From contig JAODTK010001888.1 in assembly GCA_026419785.1 (NCBI GenBank), positions 310,001-374,000 on the forward strand: a stretch of 64,000 nt of DNA. The letters run 5' to 3'. Below are positions 46,015 to 57,569 of this stretch, piece after piece (position 1 is the first letter of the stretch; the number at the start of each line of letters is the position of its first letter). This DNA comes from Sclerodactyla briareus. Its lineage: Eukaryota; Echinodermata; Holothuroidea; Dendrochirotida; Sclerodactylidae. Both the position numbers and the translations under genes were made by a program. The notes beneath the pieces are model-generated. The model was not told where the DNA came from, ran no database searches, and saw only the letters and a list, made by a program, of their open reading frames with translations.

Positions 46015-46377
46015 CTAGAGTTTTGGATTTTTCGTAGATAGAATTTTTTGTTGATTTTTTCGTTTCCTGACGTTTTCCCGTCCGGATGAAACTAATGCAG
46101 TCCGAGTGGAGTTCAGTCCTACATCATGAAGACCAATCCTTCGCCAATCGCAACCGCAAGTAGAGCCATCCCGGGGAAATCCTCCGGTGACAGCCGGATT
46201 TATACCTCGGAACATTTGCTTGCATAGTGCCACTGAACTACCGATATCACTCCACTCTACCATTTCTCCGCCCACTCTTCCTTTCTCCGAAGTTTGATAC
46301 CCAAATTGTGTAGCACACGAGAAGGAGCTGAATGATACAATGCACCTGACACAAAACATAATCAAAATACTTCTCAT
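46015..46377 (-). CDS. Candidate secreted-protein exon, unknown family
   Basis: A minus-strand frame starts at ATG 46375-46377 with A at -3, a good context, and runs 120 codons. Residues 1-21 (MRSILIMFCVRCIVSFSSFS) have a charged start, a hydrophobic core and a small-residue end, so a signal peptide is possible, though its two internal cysteines and an arginine weaken it. The next 60 residues contain GGEMVEWSDIGSSVALCKQM and DGSTCGCDW. The 'LC..M.....TG......STCGC' spacing faintly recalls PAN/apple-like or other small disulfide domains. After about residue 85 the sequence becomes lysine/arginine/asparagine-rich and unconvincing, so the real exon probably ends at a donor before that. No partner exon was identified. 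If real it would be the first exon of an extracellular protein. Confidence 0.3.
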   Translation of the reverse strand: MRSILIMFCVRCIVSFSSFSCATQFGYQTSEKGRVGGEMVEWSDIGSSVALCKQMFRGINPAVTGGFPRDGSTCGCDWRRIGLHDVGLNSTRTALVSSGRENVRKRKNQQKILSTKNPKL

Positions 46378-46439
46378 CCTGATTCATTCTAAAAGAGACT
46401 CATATAATTCCCAGGTGATAGCGATGAACAAGTGGGTGA

Positions 46440-49280
46440 TGAAACGACATTTCGGAAATACATCATTCTACTACGTATAAGCTCTGGCGACTTCTCTCCA
46501 CTGTTCCCCGAGCCCTTAATCTGTTGGAGATGAAAATAAAATGTGTTGTCGGTTTCTATTTCGGTATTTAATGTCCAGCCATTTTAGTTTATTGTTGCAG
46601 TCATTCATCGAACAGAGACGTTGATTACCTGGAAGGTTTCCCGAGGATATCGTAGTTATTAGAAGGAGTTAGTATTTATAAGCAATGAGTCTTTGCCCAT
46701 GTTTTTATTAAATACGAAAATCCTATCTAAATTCCAGAACAGAGTCGAGCTAGCTAACTTGTCATTATATATCTCAGTGATTAAGGTACATGGTATTCTT
46801 TTATAACCCTCGCTTAGGTATCCTAGTGATACCTATCATCGATCCTCGTAAATGGGCTTGCAAAACATACTAGACTATTGGACTGTTGACAGTTTCCCGC
46901 GAAATGAACTCAATGTGTACACGTACGTACTTATGCACTATTCGTGCCGTACTCTGACTGTTGGAATATAACCTGTACCAACGCAACAACCTACTAGGAT
47001 TTATCACGTAGTTTCATAATCATATCCAGCATGTTGAACCCAACAGAGCTCACTGTAACTGGATTGCATGGTCTGTGTGGAGGGGGAAAAAGCCTGGTCT
47101 GACAAGGTTATATTTGAAAAAACACGAAAATCTCATTCGATCACCAGTGTTCGTGTCAATTTCCTTCACTGAACATGGTGTGAAGGGAACACAAGCGACC
47201 AAAAGACGTCATGGAATCCACACTATAGTCGAAGTACCTATCGAAAATATGATTTTCCAATATGAAGCATGACAGAAGGTATATTATTCGATAGCTGTCA
47301 AAAATTAGTGGTCAACTGAATCATATTTGTTTGATTCAGTTTTTACATTCGTTAACGAACCTATAGGATAAAACCTAAGTAAAGTACTATGATTGAATTT
47401 TTAACAACTGACATCAGAAAATTGGTGGCCATCAGGATTGCCAACACTGATATTAGAACCTGAAAAACAAGATCGTGTCTCATTATGAGAAACCCACATA
47501 CCAAGCAAGAGTCAGGAGTCGAACACACCTAAACACACACATGCACACGCATACACACAAACGGGCAGGTCGTGTCTACGTTCCTCTGATGTTGTGAAGA
47601 AATCATTGAAAATAATAACATTACCCACTTCCACTTTTCGAGTCATTCTGCAAATTTGTGAAATAGCAGTTGGAATGTATACTTCTGAACGATCAAGTAA
47701 GTGATGATACTTTCAACTCAGTTTCATGTGTAATGAGAGGCAGGCCTAACTTATAATAGTGGGTTGCGGGAATATGAGAGAGCAAACCAATTGATCATTC
47801 TGTTACTCGTTTGTATCCAGATTAGGTAATTAAGGGATGAAAAAGCGACGGCACACGTTCTCTCATGTTTTGCAACACTAATAGCATGTAATGCTGCATA
47901 GATGGACACAACCGATGTCAGGAGAAGCCGAGCTATACAGTTACACTATATAATGCTAGTTTCAATTAACTCCAACGGAATCGTTAATGAACTTCGAATT
48001 CATCATAATAGTGATATACTAAGGGGAATTATTAGCGTCAGTTTTTTTCTCGCTTGTGTGAACGTACTAATGAAACTTTTGAAAGGAGATTCATTATTCC
48101 ATGCGTCTGTACCATGATATTACTTACTTTTAAACTAATCAGCATGGGTGTACTGTGGGTAGTCGATTACAACTACCAAGGCTAAGAAACATCAGCGGGC
48201 GCTATCGCCAATGTGATATTACGATATCCAATGAGTGTCACATATCAATGACAGCAAACAGAAGTGAAGAGAAGGATTTTCTCATCGTTTCTTAAGAGTA
48301 AAATTCGTGATTGAAGCAAGCCGATTTCAGGATTAAATCTCTCGAATTGTGCCATTTTCTCTTTCTTTCTATGCGCTGATAGTAGTATTAGGCATGCATT
48401 CTTTGTTGGGGAGGGGAAGGGGGTCGCGCCCTAACCTCATTTTTATCATTGTACCCTCCCGTGCCCCACACAACACGTGCATGTGCCCGCCCCTCACTGA
48501 GGGATATTCTAGTTCAACCTTGTTATGATCGTGTACTCCACGCGATACGGGTTACAGCTTCGTGTTACATTCCGAGAAGTGTTGTGCCCTACCATTGGAT
48601 TGTGCCCTCCCCGACGTGAGTAATGTGCCCTTCAACTCCTAATTTGTGAGTGAACCCCTCCCCGAAACATGAAAATCAGTTCCACTCCATATAGCCTGCT
48701 CAGTGTAATGTGTCATAGCAATCGTCAATACTCAAGGTGAGTCAAACGGTACATCCTAGGGTAGTGTAGGTGGTCCGAGGGCAACACGGTACAACTGTAC
48801 GGTGACAGGGCACAAGCAGGTATCAATAAGGACCCTTTGTTGAATCATCTTAGTGAAAGGTGAAAGGAGCTATAGTGATTGGGGTTAAACGCGGCGGGGC
48901 TCTTCTATTGTAACGGGGGGCCACCCAAAAATTTGAATGACAGTTATAAAGTATTATTAACTGTATAAAAGGAGTCAACCGACGAATATCAGATCGAGGA
49001 TATTAAGGAAAGATTCCTTGAATCTAGCAATATTTTTAGATTTTGTATTCCCCCAGAAACCAGCGGGAAGGAAGTCGTGAAAAACATTTTATTACTTCAC
49101 TACTCAAGGCAAAGAGTGGAGTGGAGTTCGTTATAGATATTGGTTGGCCTACTTCGGGAGACGTATCCAATCTTTATATTTTGTCAATTGGAAACAAAAC
49201 GTTAACACCGTAAGTAGTTTTCACTAGGAGTGTGAACTTATTTTCCACTAACTTTAAATCATTTATAATCAGGAGTAACA
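46440..49280. other. No gene recognised
   Basis: Plus frames at 47075-47272 (65 codons, WRGKKPGLTRLYLKKHE...) and 47902-48117 (71 codons) have protein-like composition but no splice or domain evidence. A short CACACA-type tract lies at 47528-47562. No mobile element was recognised. Confidence 0.4.
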
Positions 49281-49287
49281 AGCTGCA

Positions 49288-49545
49288 TCAACGACCCTCT
49301 TGATTGGTGTCATAACCGTAACGCGTCATCACAAAAACACCGGCACATGTGTCAGGAATCTGATAGGTGACATGTTGAGTACCATTAAAACGTAATTGGG
49401 TTCGTATGCACTCGAAGGTTCCCATTTTACTACCCGGAGCATACGTACTACTATCCGTTTCAACTGTTTTAATTCCCCCATCCATCTTGCTGTATTGGTG
49501 CCTATCGATTTTATAACAATTGTAATGAGTGGTAAATTACTTGAT
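49288..49545 (-). CDS. Candidate terminal exon, unknown protein
   Basis: The minus strand is open from about 49545 to a stop at 49288, roughly 85 codons. The C-terminal half reads GTFECIRTQLRFNGTQHV then TYQIPDTCAGVFVMTRYGY, with two cysteines and an NGT sequon, and looks like an extracellular domain with beta-strand patterning. A possible acceptor AG lies at the ATCGATAG near 49502-49509, which would leave HQYSKMDGGIKTVET as the start. No AATAAA was confirmed downstream. I do not recognise the family. It shares no clear sequence with the other two cysteine-containing minus-strand frames at 46.0 and 53.7 kb. Confidence 0.25.
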
Positions 49546-49619
49546 ATGAAAATTAATTTCTGTCCTTATTCCGAGTTGGTTTCCTATACGTACGGGTATA
49601 TATTAAGTACATCTTAAGT

Positions 49620-51300
49620 AACATGGAGAGGAATGAGATGTATGCTCGGAATTAAAATGAGGGAAGGAGCACGTGCTCAAAAAAAAAAAAAATGAGCAGT
49701 GGTGGTGTTTTTGCTCTAAATAAAATGAGCGAATAAGCATCTTCGGTCGATTAATGGTGTCGGTGCGCTGGAAAAGGTCCGGGAAGTACCATAATACTAC
49801 TGCTATTTTAGCGACAATTGTCAACATATCTACGCTACACTACGATCCGCGCCAACTGTTCGTGGGATTCCGCCTGGATTAGTTAGTCCACCAAATAATC
49901 TATATGCGTACAGCCATGTCTGTCAGTTTTCACATCGAATATGGATTACCCCGACAACAGTTGAAACCCCTGGAAAATTCCCAGGGCCCGAGTCCAGCAA
50001 CTTTCAACACGGAATACGTGGAGCGCTAACTACCCTACTTTTTCCTTATTCTCTAACATCAGGTGGCGCAAGGTGGAGACATCTCTCTCCCCGAGAGGTG
50101 AGACGAAACTTTTCAGAGGAAACTTTATAAGAATTTCTGGCGAATAAGATCAACTGTTTCGATTCAAATACACCTAAAACTGGCCAAAAATACTGTGACA
50201 CCTCCGCTTGGACGTAACATGATGCCCTCCAACACCCTCCCCCAGCGCCTAACAACCACCCCACTTGAACGATCCTGGCTACGCAGGCTATGGCATCACA
50301 TAGGAATGTCACTCGTAATGAAATTCCACTACCCTACCCTAACAGATGAAGAAAATTGGCAGGTGAAGATTTAGAAACAAAAGAATTATTCTATCTTTTC
50401 CCGACAACCTAGCTAAGCCCACGTTGAGCGCCATATAGCGAGTTACTCCGAAACAAATGTAGCACCAGAATGCACCTAAGGACACGGAATATTAAAACCA
50501 AATTTTCAAAGTGGAGTGGACACCTTACCCCACGCCAGTAATCCATCACGACCCCAGCTCCGGTCGAACCTCTTTCGAATTCGTTCCGACGCTCCATCCG
50601 GCATTCAAGCGTTTTGCAGCACTCTTTTTGACGCGCTCTTCCCCGTCTTGTCCCTATGCGTCTCTATACGTTTTTTCGCTTGTTGACATTTTATGCTTGC
50701 CTCCCTGTCTGACTGATATGGAGGGTCGATGCGCTCTGTCCGTGAAGAAGGCTTGTGGTTTGTTACACTAATTTATCGGTTACACCGATTGCCGATGAGA
50801 AACCATCTTCCGACGCGCTGACCATCCGTTGGATATGCTACACATCTTCAAAAAACATATACACGCGCATGCACCGTGCTAACAAAATGACACTGGAACT
50901 CGACATATATCAAACGCACCATAGAACTCTCATCGATACAAATCATGGAAGTCTCGACAAGAAAGAGTTCGCAACATTTCTCAGCGGACCGTCAACATTT
51001 GACGGAGACATAGTGTGAAACGGGGTAGGGGTATAACATTCGCAAAACAATCAGTTCTATTGAAATGGAAGCCACTGCTGATGGAAATTCAAAATGCTAA
51101 GACATCCTACCCAGCATGACGATTATTGTTAGATTTTTAGATTGCGAAAATATGGTACAGATAGAATGGCTGGAGGCACGAGAAGGTATAACCCATATTT
51201 TCGCACTGCAAGCGATCACGATTGAGGCGAAACACTCTCAGATATCAATTGAATGTGTTTTTTTCTAATTTTTTTCCAATAGGATGAACGTCACTATAAA
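49620..51300. other. No gene recognised
   Basis: An A-run stands at 49679-49692. A plus-strand pair of frames around 50511-51018 (87 codons ending LSGPSTFDGDIV) and a minus-strand 88-codon frame at 50046-50312 have no domain or splice support. Confidence 0.4.
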
Positions 51301-51308
51301 GTGGTCAG

Positions 51309-51705
51309 CTAGGAAATGGCACAGGTGACAGCTATGCGTCGGTGGTGTTTAGTGCTTTCCATGCTTGAATTGTGATTTACTGTTATTTAACTGCTTCATA
51401 ATGACACGTGAAGTGGTCTCAAATTTGATAAACTGTCAACAATACATTTATTCCCTCCATTTGATTAATAATGCATCTATTCTGCTGGCATCTGAGACGG
51501 CAATCAGCGAGGTAAATGGCACACGTGACAGCTATGGCGTTGTAGTGTTTACCATCTTGTATTTATTTTTTCTGTTATTACTGCTTCATGCTTCATGCAT
51601 GACGGGTGAGGTGGTCTCAAATTTGATCTTTAACAATACTCTTATATCCTCCAACTTCATTAAAAATGAATCTAGTCTGCTTGCATCTGAGAAGGCAACC
51701 CAAAT
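51309..51705 (+). repeat. Tandem direct duplication, unit 198 bp
   Basis: AGGAAATGGCACAGGTGACAG (51311 on) recurs as AGGTAAATGGCACACGTGACAG near 51509. The match continues through GTGGTCTCAAATTTGAT at both places, TCATTAAxAATGxATCTAxTCTGCT and GCATCTGAGAxGGCAA, so most of the 198 bp is preserved with scattered changes and small indels. It is the best-preserved tandem copy in the window and so probably among the youngest. Confidence 0.85.
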
Positions 51706-52018
51706 ACTTTCATTCATTATTGGACCTGTACAATCCGTCAAACGCCCAATGAATCATCTTCTGACATTAGAATCTGTAAGATGGAGTGAAATCCCTGGTA
51801 CCACCACACTTTTGCCATTATTGAGGGGGGGAAAAGGCGGTCGTGACGTCGGGTTTTCGTGTTCCATTCCAAGAGTGCAACCACTAGGGTTGGGTTCACC
51901 CTCCCCCTCTCCCCCCTTCCCACAGCAGAGAAAGAGACCCCACAACTTCCGCTGCCATCATTCTTTCACAACTTTTTTTTTCGCATTCATTAAGATTTTG
52001 TTTCCTCTCTTTGCTTAG
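51365..52018 (+). CDS. Longest open frame (217 codons), doubtful gene
   Basis: This is the longest uninterrupted ATG-to-stop frame in the window. It contains the second copy and most of the first copy of the 198-bp duplication in the same frame: the segments REVVSNLI and GEVVSNLI are 66 codons apart, as are LLASETA and LLASEKA. A hydrophobic stretch (VVVFTILYLFFLLLLLHASC, about residues 58-78) could span a membrane, but copy 1 upstream of the ATG has a stop in this frame, and the C-terminal third is low-complexity (SPSPSPPFPQQRKR). Codon choice is not obviously biased and no family is recognised. The frame may be long because a 198-bp unit, divisible by three, was copied without adding a stop. 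Confidence 0.2.
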   Translation: MNCDLLLFNCFIMTREVVSNLINCQQYIYSLHLINNASILLASETAISEVNGTRDSYGVVVFTILYLFFLLLLLHASCMTGEVVSNLIFNNTLISSNFIKNESSLLASEKATQILSFIIGPVQSVKRPMNHLLTLESVRWSEIPGTTTLLPLLRGGKGGRDVGFSCSIPRVQPLGLGSPSPSPPFPQQRKRPHNFRCHHSFTTFFFAFIKILFPLFA

Positions 52019-52029
52019 TGTATCTAAAC

Positions 52030-53720
52030 AGGCGGCACTCGCCCATATGAATTTTGTCGTCGGGAAGAAGCCATTGTGGCACAGCAGGGCGTTGTTCTTT
52101 AGCCTGTAAACCGCGTACATCGCTAGCGAGATACAGCAATAATGATTGAATTATTTTCATTTCAGCTCAGTCAGCAGACCCCTGACCCCCTATCAGCATC
52201 ATTGATGATATCTTTATTAAAGAACGGTGATTGGAAAAAAAAATAAGCAGACTTATATCTATCTGCACAGGCTTCAAGCCTTCTTCAAGAAGACTGGGTG
52301 TCTCTAGTAAAATGGAATATTTTCAAATCAAAACCCGACAGTGGACCTGAACAGGCTACTCAAATTCTATAACATACGAAAGAGCCGGGAAAAATTGACA
52401 ACTCCTTAACTATATGTTATTAACACTGATTGCGACAGACACGTGGCCTAACACCTGACTTTCCCGTCTTGTTGCCGAGCATTAAAAAGGGAGGAAACAC
52501 CAAAATGTGCTTTTTGTTTCTACTCTCGTATTCACTACCGGTGATTTGGGTTTATTGAAGCAGTCATTGAAAACGGAAACTGATCACGTTTGAGAGCTTT
52601 ACTGCATCTAGCTGAACTGTTTCTCATTTATAGTGATAGATCGTGAGCATCGTTAATGGCAAATACGCCTGATTCCCAGACCATCGGGAACACGTGTGCA
52701 TTAAATACGATCACTGATTATGAGGTCCTAAGGTAACAGATAAGCGTTCTACTATAGCCTTGTTCTTCATAAGAACCGCCTGGCGTGTGGTGTTATGCAC
52801 GGACTTGAACTCCAAGGAATAGTACGAGTTCATTTTGTCTTGCCAATCTGGCATTAACGAGCACAGAACACAATAAATTAACCAGGTCAACTGTCACCGA
52901 GTTATTAGGAAGTATAGCTGTTGTTTAGCAATTAAGAGTTACATATTCAACGAGTTAGGTGTCATAACAGCTTAAGAACGCACGTGTTCGCTAGAAAGCA
53001 ACAATTCTGTGGTGTTTTTTTTTTTTTGATCGTGAATTTGTAACAAACTTGAAGGGAAGATCAGAAACTGTCCCATTCGACTTTCAGTTTTCCATTGTGC
53101 TGCGGATGTTATCAGTTGGTGTCGTTCTAGCCCGACCAACACTACTGAAGCTAGAAACCAACAAATTACCGACCAAGATAAATATGGTTTTATCAAGCAA
53201 TATCACTCACTAATTTGTAACCGACATTTCACAGACGAATGGGCGTGATTCAATCGTGGTGAATCATTCTTTTATTTGCCGTGTGACCAACTCCAATCGT
53301 TTGTAAGCTAAACACTCCTTTATTGTGAATACTCAAGTTTGATTATCGATTATCTGCACTAATGACGTCTGCGGAGATGTTTTGTCTTACTCACATGATA
53401 TAGTATTCAATTTAATTATCTCGTTGTTGACATTTCCTGAAAGATTAGTTCTAGTGATTAGCTCCTAAATGAGGTTGGAAGAAGTTTTGACTATAAGTAA
53501 TTATTCCACTATTATACTTGGACCCTCTCCTTCACACGACCACACCAATCAATTGAATGCATTAAAAAGGAGGTTATTGGGAATAATCGGCTCTTTGCAG
53601 CATTCTGCTTATAAGTTAGTTTCATCCGTGGTTTCCCCCTCTGGTTGGTGCACAACTTTACATCAGCTGGTTCCATAACTGGACCAGCGTTGAATTTTTC
53701 GTCCCGGTACCATGTTGAAT
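52030..53720. other. No gene recognised
   Basis: Only short frames. The 74-codon minus frame at 52972-53196 runs through a T-run (53019-53029) and lacks support. Confidence 0.45.
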
Positions 53721-53730
53721 CCAGAAACGA

Positions 53731-53988
53731 CTAGGCGTTTCTAAAATCATGGTTCCACTGCCCATCAGTTATCATTAGGCATCTCACAACACCCAGCGAA
53801 TAATAGACGACGCACTTGACAAGAATCATTCCGCGATCTATCGACCACCTCCTTCCCTTATCGTTAAATTCACATTCGTGACCGCACCTTGAGAGCTGCA
53901 AAATTGGTTCAGGCAATCGAACGCATTGATATTCATTCACAGTACCATCCTCATAATGTGTTAATAGGCTCAAGATGTATTTCCACAT
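53731..53988 (-). CDS. Candidate cysteine-containing exon, unknown protein
   Basis: The minus strand is open for 85 codons from an ATG at 53986-53988 to a stop at 53731. The peptide includes YEDGTVNEYQCVRLPEP, then LSRCGHECEFNDKGRRWS, then LVKCVVYYSLGVVRC and DGQWNHD. Five cysteines, an aromatic-rich pattern and an ending of the form 'VxC....DGxW' faintly resemble a complement-control (sushi) module, but the spacing is not canonical. The frame is closed just upstream of the ATG, so it would have to be a first exon, or begin at an internal acceptor such as the TTTTGCAG near 53900. It has no linked exon, and the call is tentative. Confidence 0.25.
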   Translation of the reverse strand: MWKYILSLLTHYEDGTVNEYQCVRLPEPILQLSRCGHECEFNDKGRRWSIDRGMILVKCVVYYSLGVVRCLMITDGQWNHDFRNA

Positions 53989-54212
53989 TCTTCAGATTCG
54001 TAAAAGTATGTAACTGAAGGATCAACTCTGTCCGCGTAGAATAATTTGAAATACATGAAAAATCCGTGAATACTCGAATGGTATTCCAATTCCACTAACG
54101 CTGTTGGGTGATTGAATATATGTCACCATATATTGGAAAATCCAATTCCATTCCCCAGCAACAACAAAATTCTTTCTTGCCATGTGTACGTATCGTCATC
54201 ACAACTAAAGCT

Positions 54213-54334
54213 ACGTTCACACTTATCAAGTAACGGCAACGGCATCGGCGACGGCAAAAAATATCGCATATATAGAGTGGTGCGAATTTCTTGCCGTCGC
54301 TGTTGCTGTCGCCGTTACCGGATATGTGTGAACG
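54213..54334. mobile_element. Palindromic MITE with about 45-bp terminal inverted repeats
   Basis: The left end ACGTTCACACTTATC continues AAGTAACGGCAACGG and then CATCGGCGACGGCAA. The inverse of the right end reads GCGTTCACACATATC, CGGTAACGGCGACAG, CAACAGCGACGGCAA. The arms thus match over about 45 bp with a handful of changes, around a 25-30 bp AT-rich centre (AAATATCGCATATATAG). There is no coding capacity, as expected of a non-autonomous DNA transposon. A three-base GCT stands close to both ends but I cannot fix the target-site duplication, so the superfamily is open. The 153- and 139-codon frames crossing it on both strands are artefacts of the palindrome. Confidence 0.8.
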
Positions 54335-54700
54335 CCGCTCACTGTCAAACGGACGTCTGCCCAGGATGCCTCTCGGTGATTTGTGACGTGTGCGATTACC
54401 ATGAACCCGCACTCGAATCATTGTCGTCCATCGGGACCAATAGATTCCCCACTTTGAGAGGGCACTCGAAATGGACAAGAGAGGTAAAAAAAATAATGGA
54501 CACTGGCGACACATGCTTGCACTTCATGACCAAGAAGAGAAAGAGACATCCTACATTCAACATGTTCACTTAGATGAGTGGGATAACCAGTTTTAGCATC
54601 ATCGCCAAAGCATATTTTTTCCCTCGAAATATAAGTGACAAGATAGATGACGTTAGTTGGAGATATATCCAATATTTGATAATGGTATGTGGTTTAAACC

Positions 54701-54729
54701 ATAATAATAATAATAAAATAATATAATAA
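54701..54729. repeat. Short (ATA)n tract
   Basis: ATAATAATAATAATAA with AT interruptions; simple sequence. Confidence 0.85.
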
Positions 54730-54739
54730 CTCTAGATGA

Positions 54740-56600
54740 AATTACTCCTACCTGACGCGGGCCGTAAACACAACTTAGGCGAAAATTCTAAACAGATTAT
54801 GTTTTTGATAACATTTGACTGATTATATATACCCGACGCATTGATTATTCTTATGACAAGACTACTCTTCCCTGAATATGGGAGAGATTTTGAGTCATAA
54901 AAACACATGAATTGCGCAGCTTCGAAGATAAGGAAGTCAGTTTTCTACAAGTGTATTCAATCATATACCGTACTTGATGTGAGACTATCTGCACAGGCTG
55001 GAGTACCTGTTTTCAATGTTCCGAGTTGAAAATGTACTGTTTGTAGGAGCACAACAACTGGCTAGTTTATAAAGATTATATTCTGTCAAATACGTCCGAT
55101 TTGATTTTTACCGAACCTTCAGGTTATGACGCACGAGTGCACGATCAGATATATTGCGTGGTAATCTGGTATTCATTGCGGCAAAGCCAAAATCAGAAGA
55201 GTAGTTCAGGCACTGGCAAAATGAGCACTTAAGCGTCTCATGATGTATCTGCGTTATTGACCAAGTCACAACTGATTGCATGTCTTTCTTGCTCGCCATG
55301 TTATGCAACACATCAAAAGAAAGACGAACAGAAGCGGGATCAAGTGGCCATATAACTTCGGTGGGTTTGTTTTATATATTTATCGCGTTTGGGGCTTTGT
55401 AATATAGAGATTTTGTCGTCAAACATCTTGGGCTGTTTGAATGAGAATCGCACGATTATCGCTACTCCCACAAGCTCATTCGAATAAGCAGTTGAACCGA
55501 GAAGTGATATTGCTACATGCCCACGCCGTAATATTAGTTATTATTAGTTGATTTATTGTAGTGTTTTGATCATCGTCGATGACATAATCAAGCAAGCGCC
55601 AATACCCAATTTACCCACCTGTGAGGCTAGTTCCCCGAAATGAAGACTTATCAAGGTTTTCAAGTTAATGATGTGTGGATATTGCAAATTGGGGGAGGCT
55701 CATTCTTACATATGAGAGAGGTACCAAGCCTTATTCTTTGGGGAACACGTAATGGAGGCCAAGTTTTGAATGTAGATCAAAATGATCTGTCTATCACCCA
55801 ATGTCACACGAGTGTAGTGCTATGTTCCTCGTGTTTGCTGACTAGGGCATGATGAGGCTAGCACACTCGCTCCCGCATATGAAGTACGTTCTTTCTCTTC
55901 CTCTCTCGTTCAGTTTTCGAAGTATACATTCAAGCTGCGACATTAGGACATAAAGGTTTCCGAGCTGTTTCCGTAGAAAACGTGAGGGGAGGACGCCGTT
56001 AGAACCATCGTGAATATAGTGCAGAAACCTAAATGGACCTACTTACGAAAATGTCAGTTGATAGTAGTTGGTCCAGTGGACATATTGAGGGGCATCGACA
56101 AAATAGGGGCCTATGGCGGAGTGAGAGTATGAGAGTAAGGATTTCTAGCATTGTAGTACGTAGCGAAACTTATCCACACCAACCACACTTAGTTTAGTAG
56201 TATGTTCACTGGACGAACCAACGACATTGATGCCAACTGATTGGGTTGAGGAAGAACCCAAAGTCGCTACCTGTCTACGTGGCTGCGTGACTACGTGCTC
56301 ATTTATTCAGATAATCCATCCGTCTTTGGTTTTGTTTACCAAATTGCGGTCCTTGCCCAATTTTCCTTGATTGGTTTTTGAGTACTTTGCTAAGTATTTT
56401 TGCGCATCGATACTGATGAGGTATTCATATCATTATTTTACATTTATTGAGTGCCCCTTTCCACCCAATCGCTATAGCCTCAGGGGCAACTGTCCATCTG
56501 ATAACACTTCAACAGGCTCGTTATCTGAATAACATCGATGGGTGCTCAACATGTTGCATTTTTCTCAGTTTCCCCGTTCTATTAGCCGTATAATTATACA
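54740..56600. other. No gene recognised
   Basis: The plus frame 55640-55852 (70 codons) and the minus frame 55108-55311 (67 codons) are the only notable ones. Neither shows a domain or a convincing pair of splice sites. Confidence 0.4.
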
Positions 56601-56609
56601 ACAATAATA

Positions 56610-56860
56610 ACATACACAGTTTATATAGCGCCCTAATCAGTCAAGGACTGTTCTAGGGCGCTTCACAAACAGAGAAACAAAAATGAATAGGCAATATTAT
56701 ATAAATACGTTTTAACTCTACTTCTAAATGAGCTTAGGTCGCTAGCGGAGAGGATGTGCTGTGCAAGAGCATTCCAAGACCTAGCAGCTACTGCACTACA
56801 ACCACTATCCATCACATCAGTCCTTACATCTGTGTTTTCAACTCATTATCTCATTCTCCG
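56610..56860. repeat. Interspersed repeat with TATATAGCGCC / GGCGCTTCACA inverted words
   Basis: TTTATATAGCGCCCTAAT and CTGTTCTAGGGCGCTTCACAA (56616-56670) form an imperfect stem (GCGCCCTA / TAGGGCGC). The following CATTCCAAGACCTAGCAGCTAC (56771 on) is a phrase I associate with a widespread marine-invertebrate repeat. A shorter relative is at 22806-22890. Confidence 0.5.
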
Positions 56861-56989
56861 ACCATATATCCATATTGTAGAGTTGTGGGTTCTCTCGAAG
56901 TAATACATATTAACCAAAAAGCCAAAAGACTTAGTGATTCCTTGACTTTCTGACAACCTATAGCCAGAACAAAACGAATGGGAGATTGT

Positions 56990-57560
56990 ACCACTTCATT
57001 ATGGGCAACATAAAGTCTGACAAATGTCCCATTTTCCCAACCAACCAGAAGGGTTCCTATACTGAAAGCTACACACTGAACTTCAAGGTTTTCAGACTTT
57101 GACCTCTGGTGACCTCAGATTATCTTTGACCTGACACCAAACAATAGATTCATTTACTCACCATAGGGAACACACTACCAAGTATGAGTGTTCATCCACC
57201 GATGGGGTTGAGTTATCATATTTACAAGCCAAAATTGGCCAAACTATGACTCTTCTCAGAATTTTCTATTTTGACCAAAATTCACTCCCGACCTGAACCA
57301 ATAACAAGAGTTTCTGTACCCCCATAAAATCTATAAACCGAATTTCAACTCGATCTGACCAACCGTTGCTGACTTATCGTGGTTTACAAAGTGTCCATAC
57401 TTGACCTCTGGTTACCTCAGATACCTCTGAGGTCACAGAAAACAATAGGGTTCTGTACTCACCATGGGGAACAACCATACTAAGTATGACGCGTCATCCG
57501 TCCAGCTGGGTGGGGTTTTATCGTGTTTACAACAGGCGTCACATACATACACGCACACAC
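56990..57560. repeat. Degenerate tandem repeat, unit about 302 bp, two copies
   Basis: TTGACCTCTGGTGACCTCAGA (57099 on) recurs as TTGACCTCTGGTTACCTCAGA (57401 on). Both are followed by CAAACAATAG / AAAACAATAG, TACTCACCATxGGGAACA, ACTAAGTATGA-type and CATCC...GGGTxGxGTTxTC anchors. Copy 1 has TGACCT hexamers at 57100-57105, 57110-57115 and 57127-57132, the first two in DR4 spacing. The frames of about 100-120 codons over copy 2 are not genes. Confidence 0.7.
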
Positions 57561-57569
57561 ACCATTCCC

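Noticed and set aside
54112-54573. 153-codon plus-strand frame (and a 139-codon minus frame)
   Set aside because: Both cross the palindromic MITE; the open frames follow from its GC-rich, self-complementary arms.
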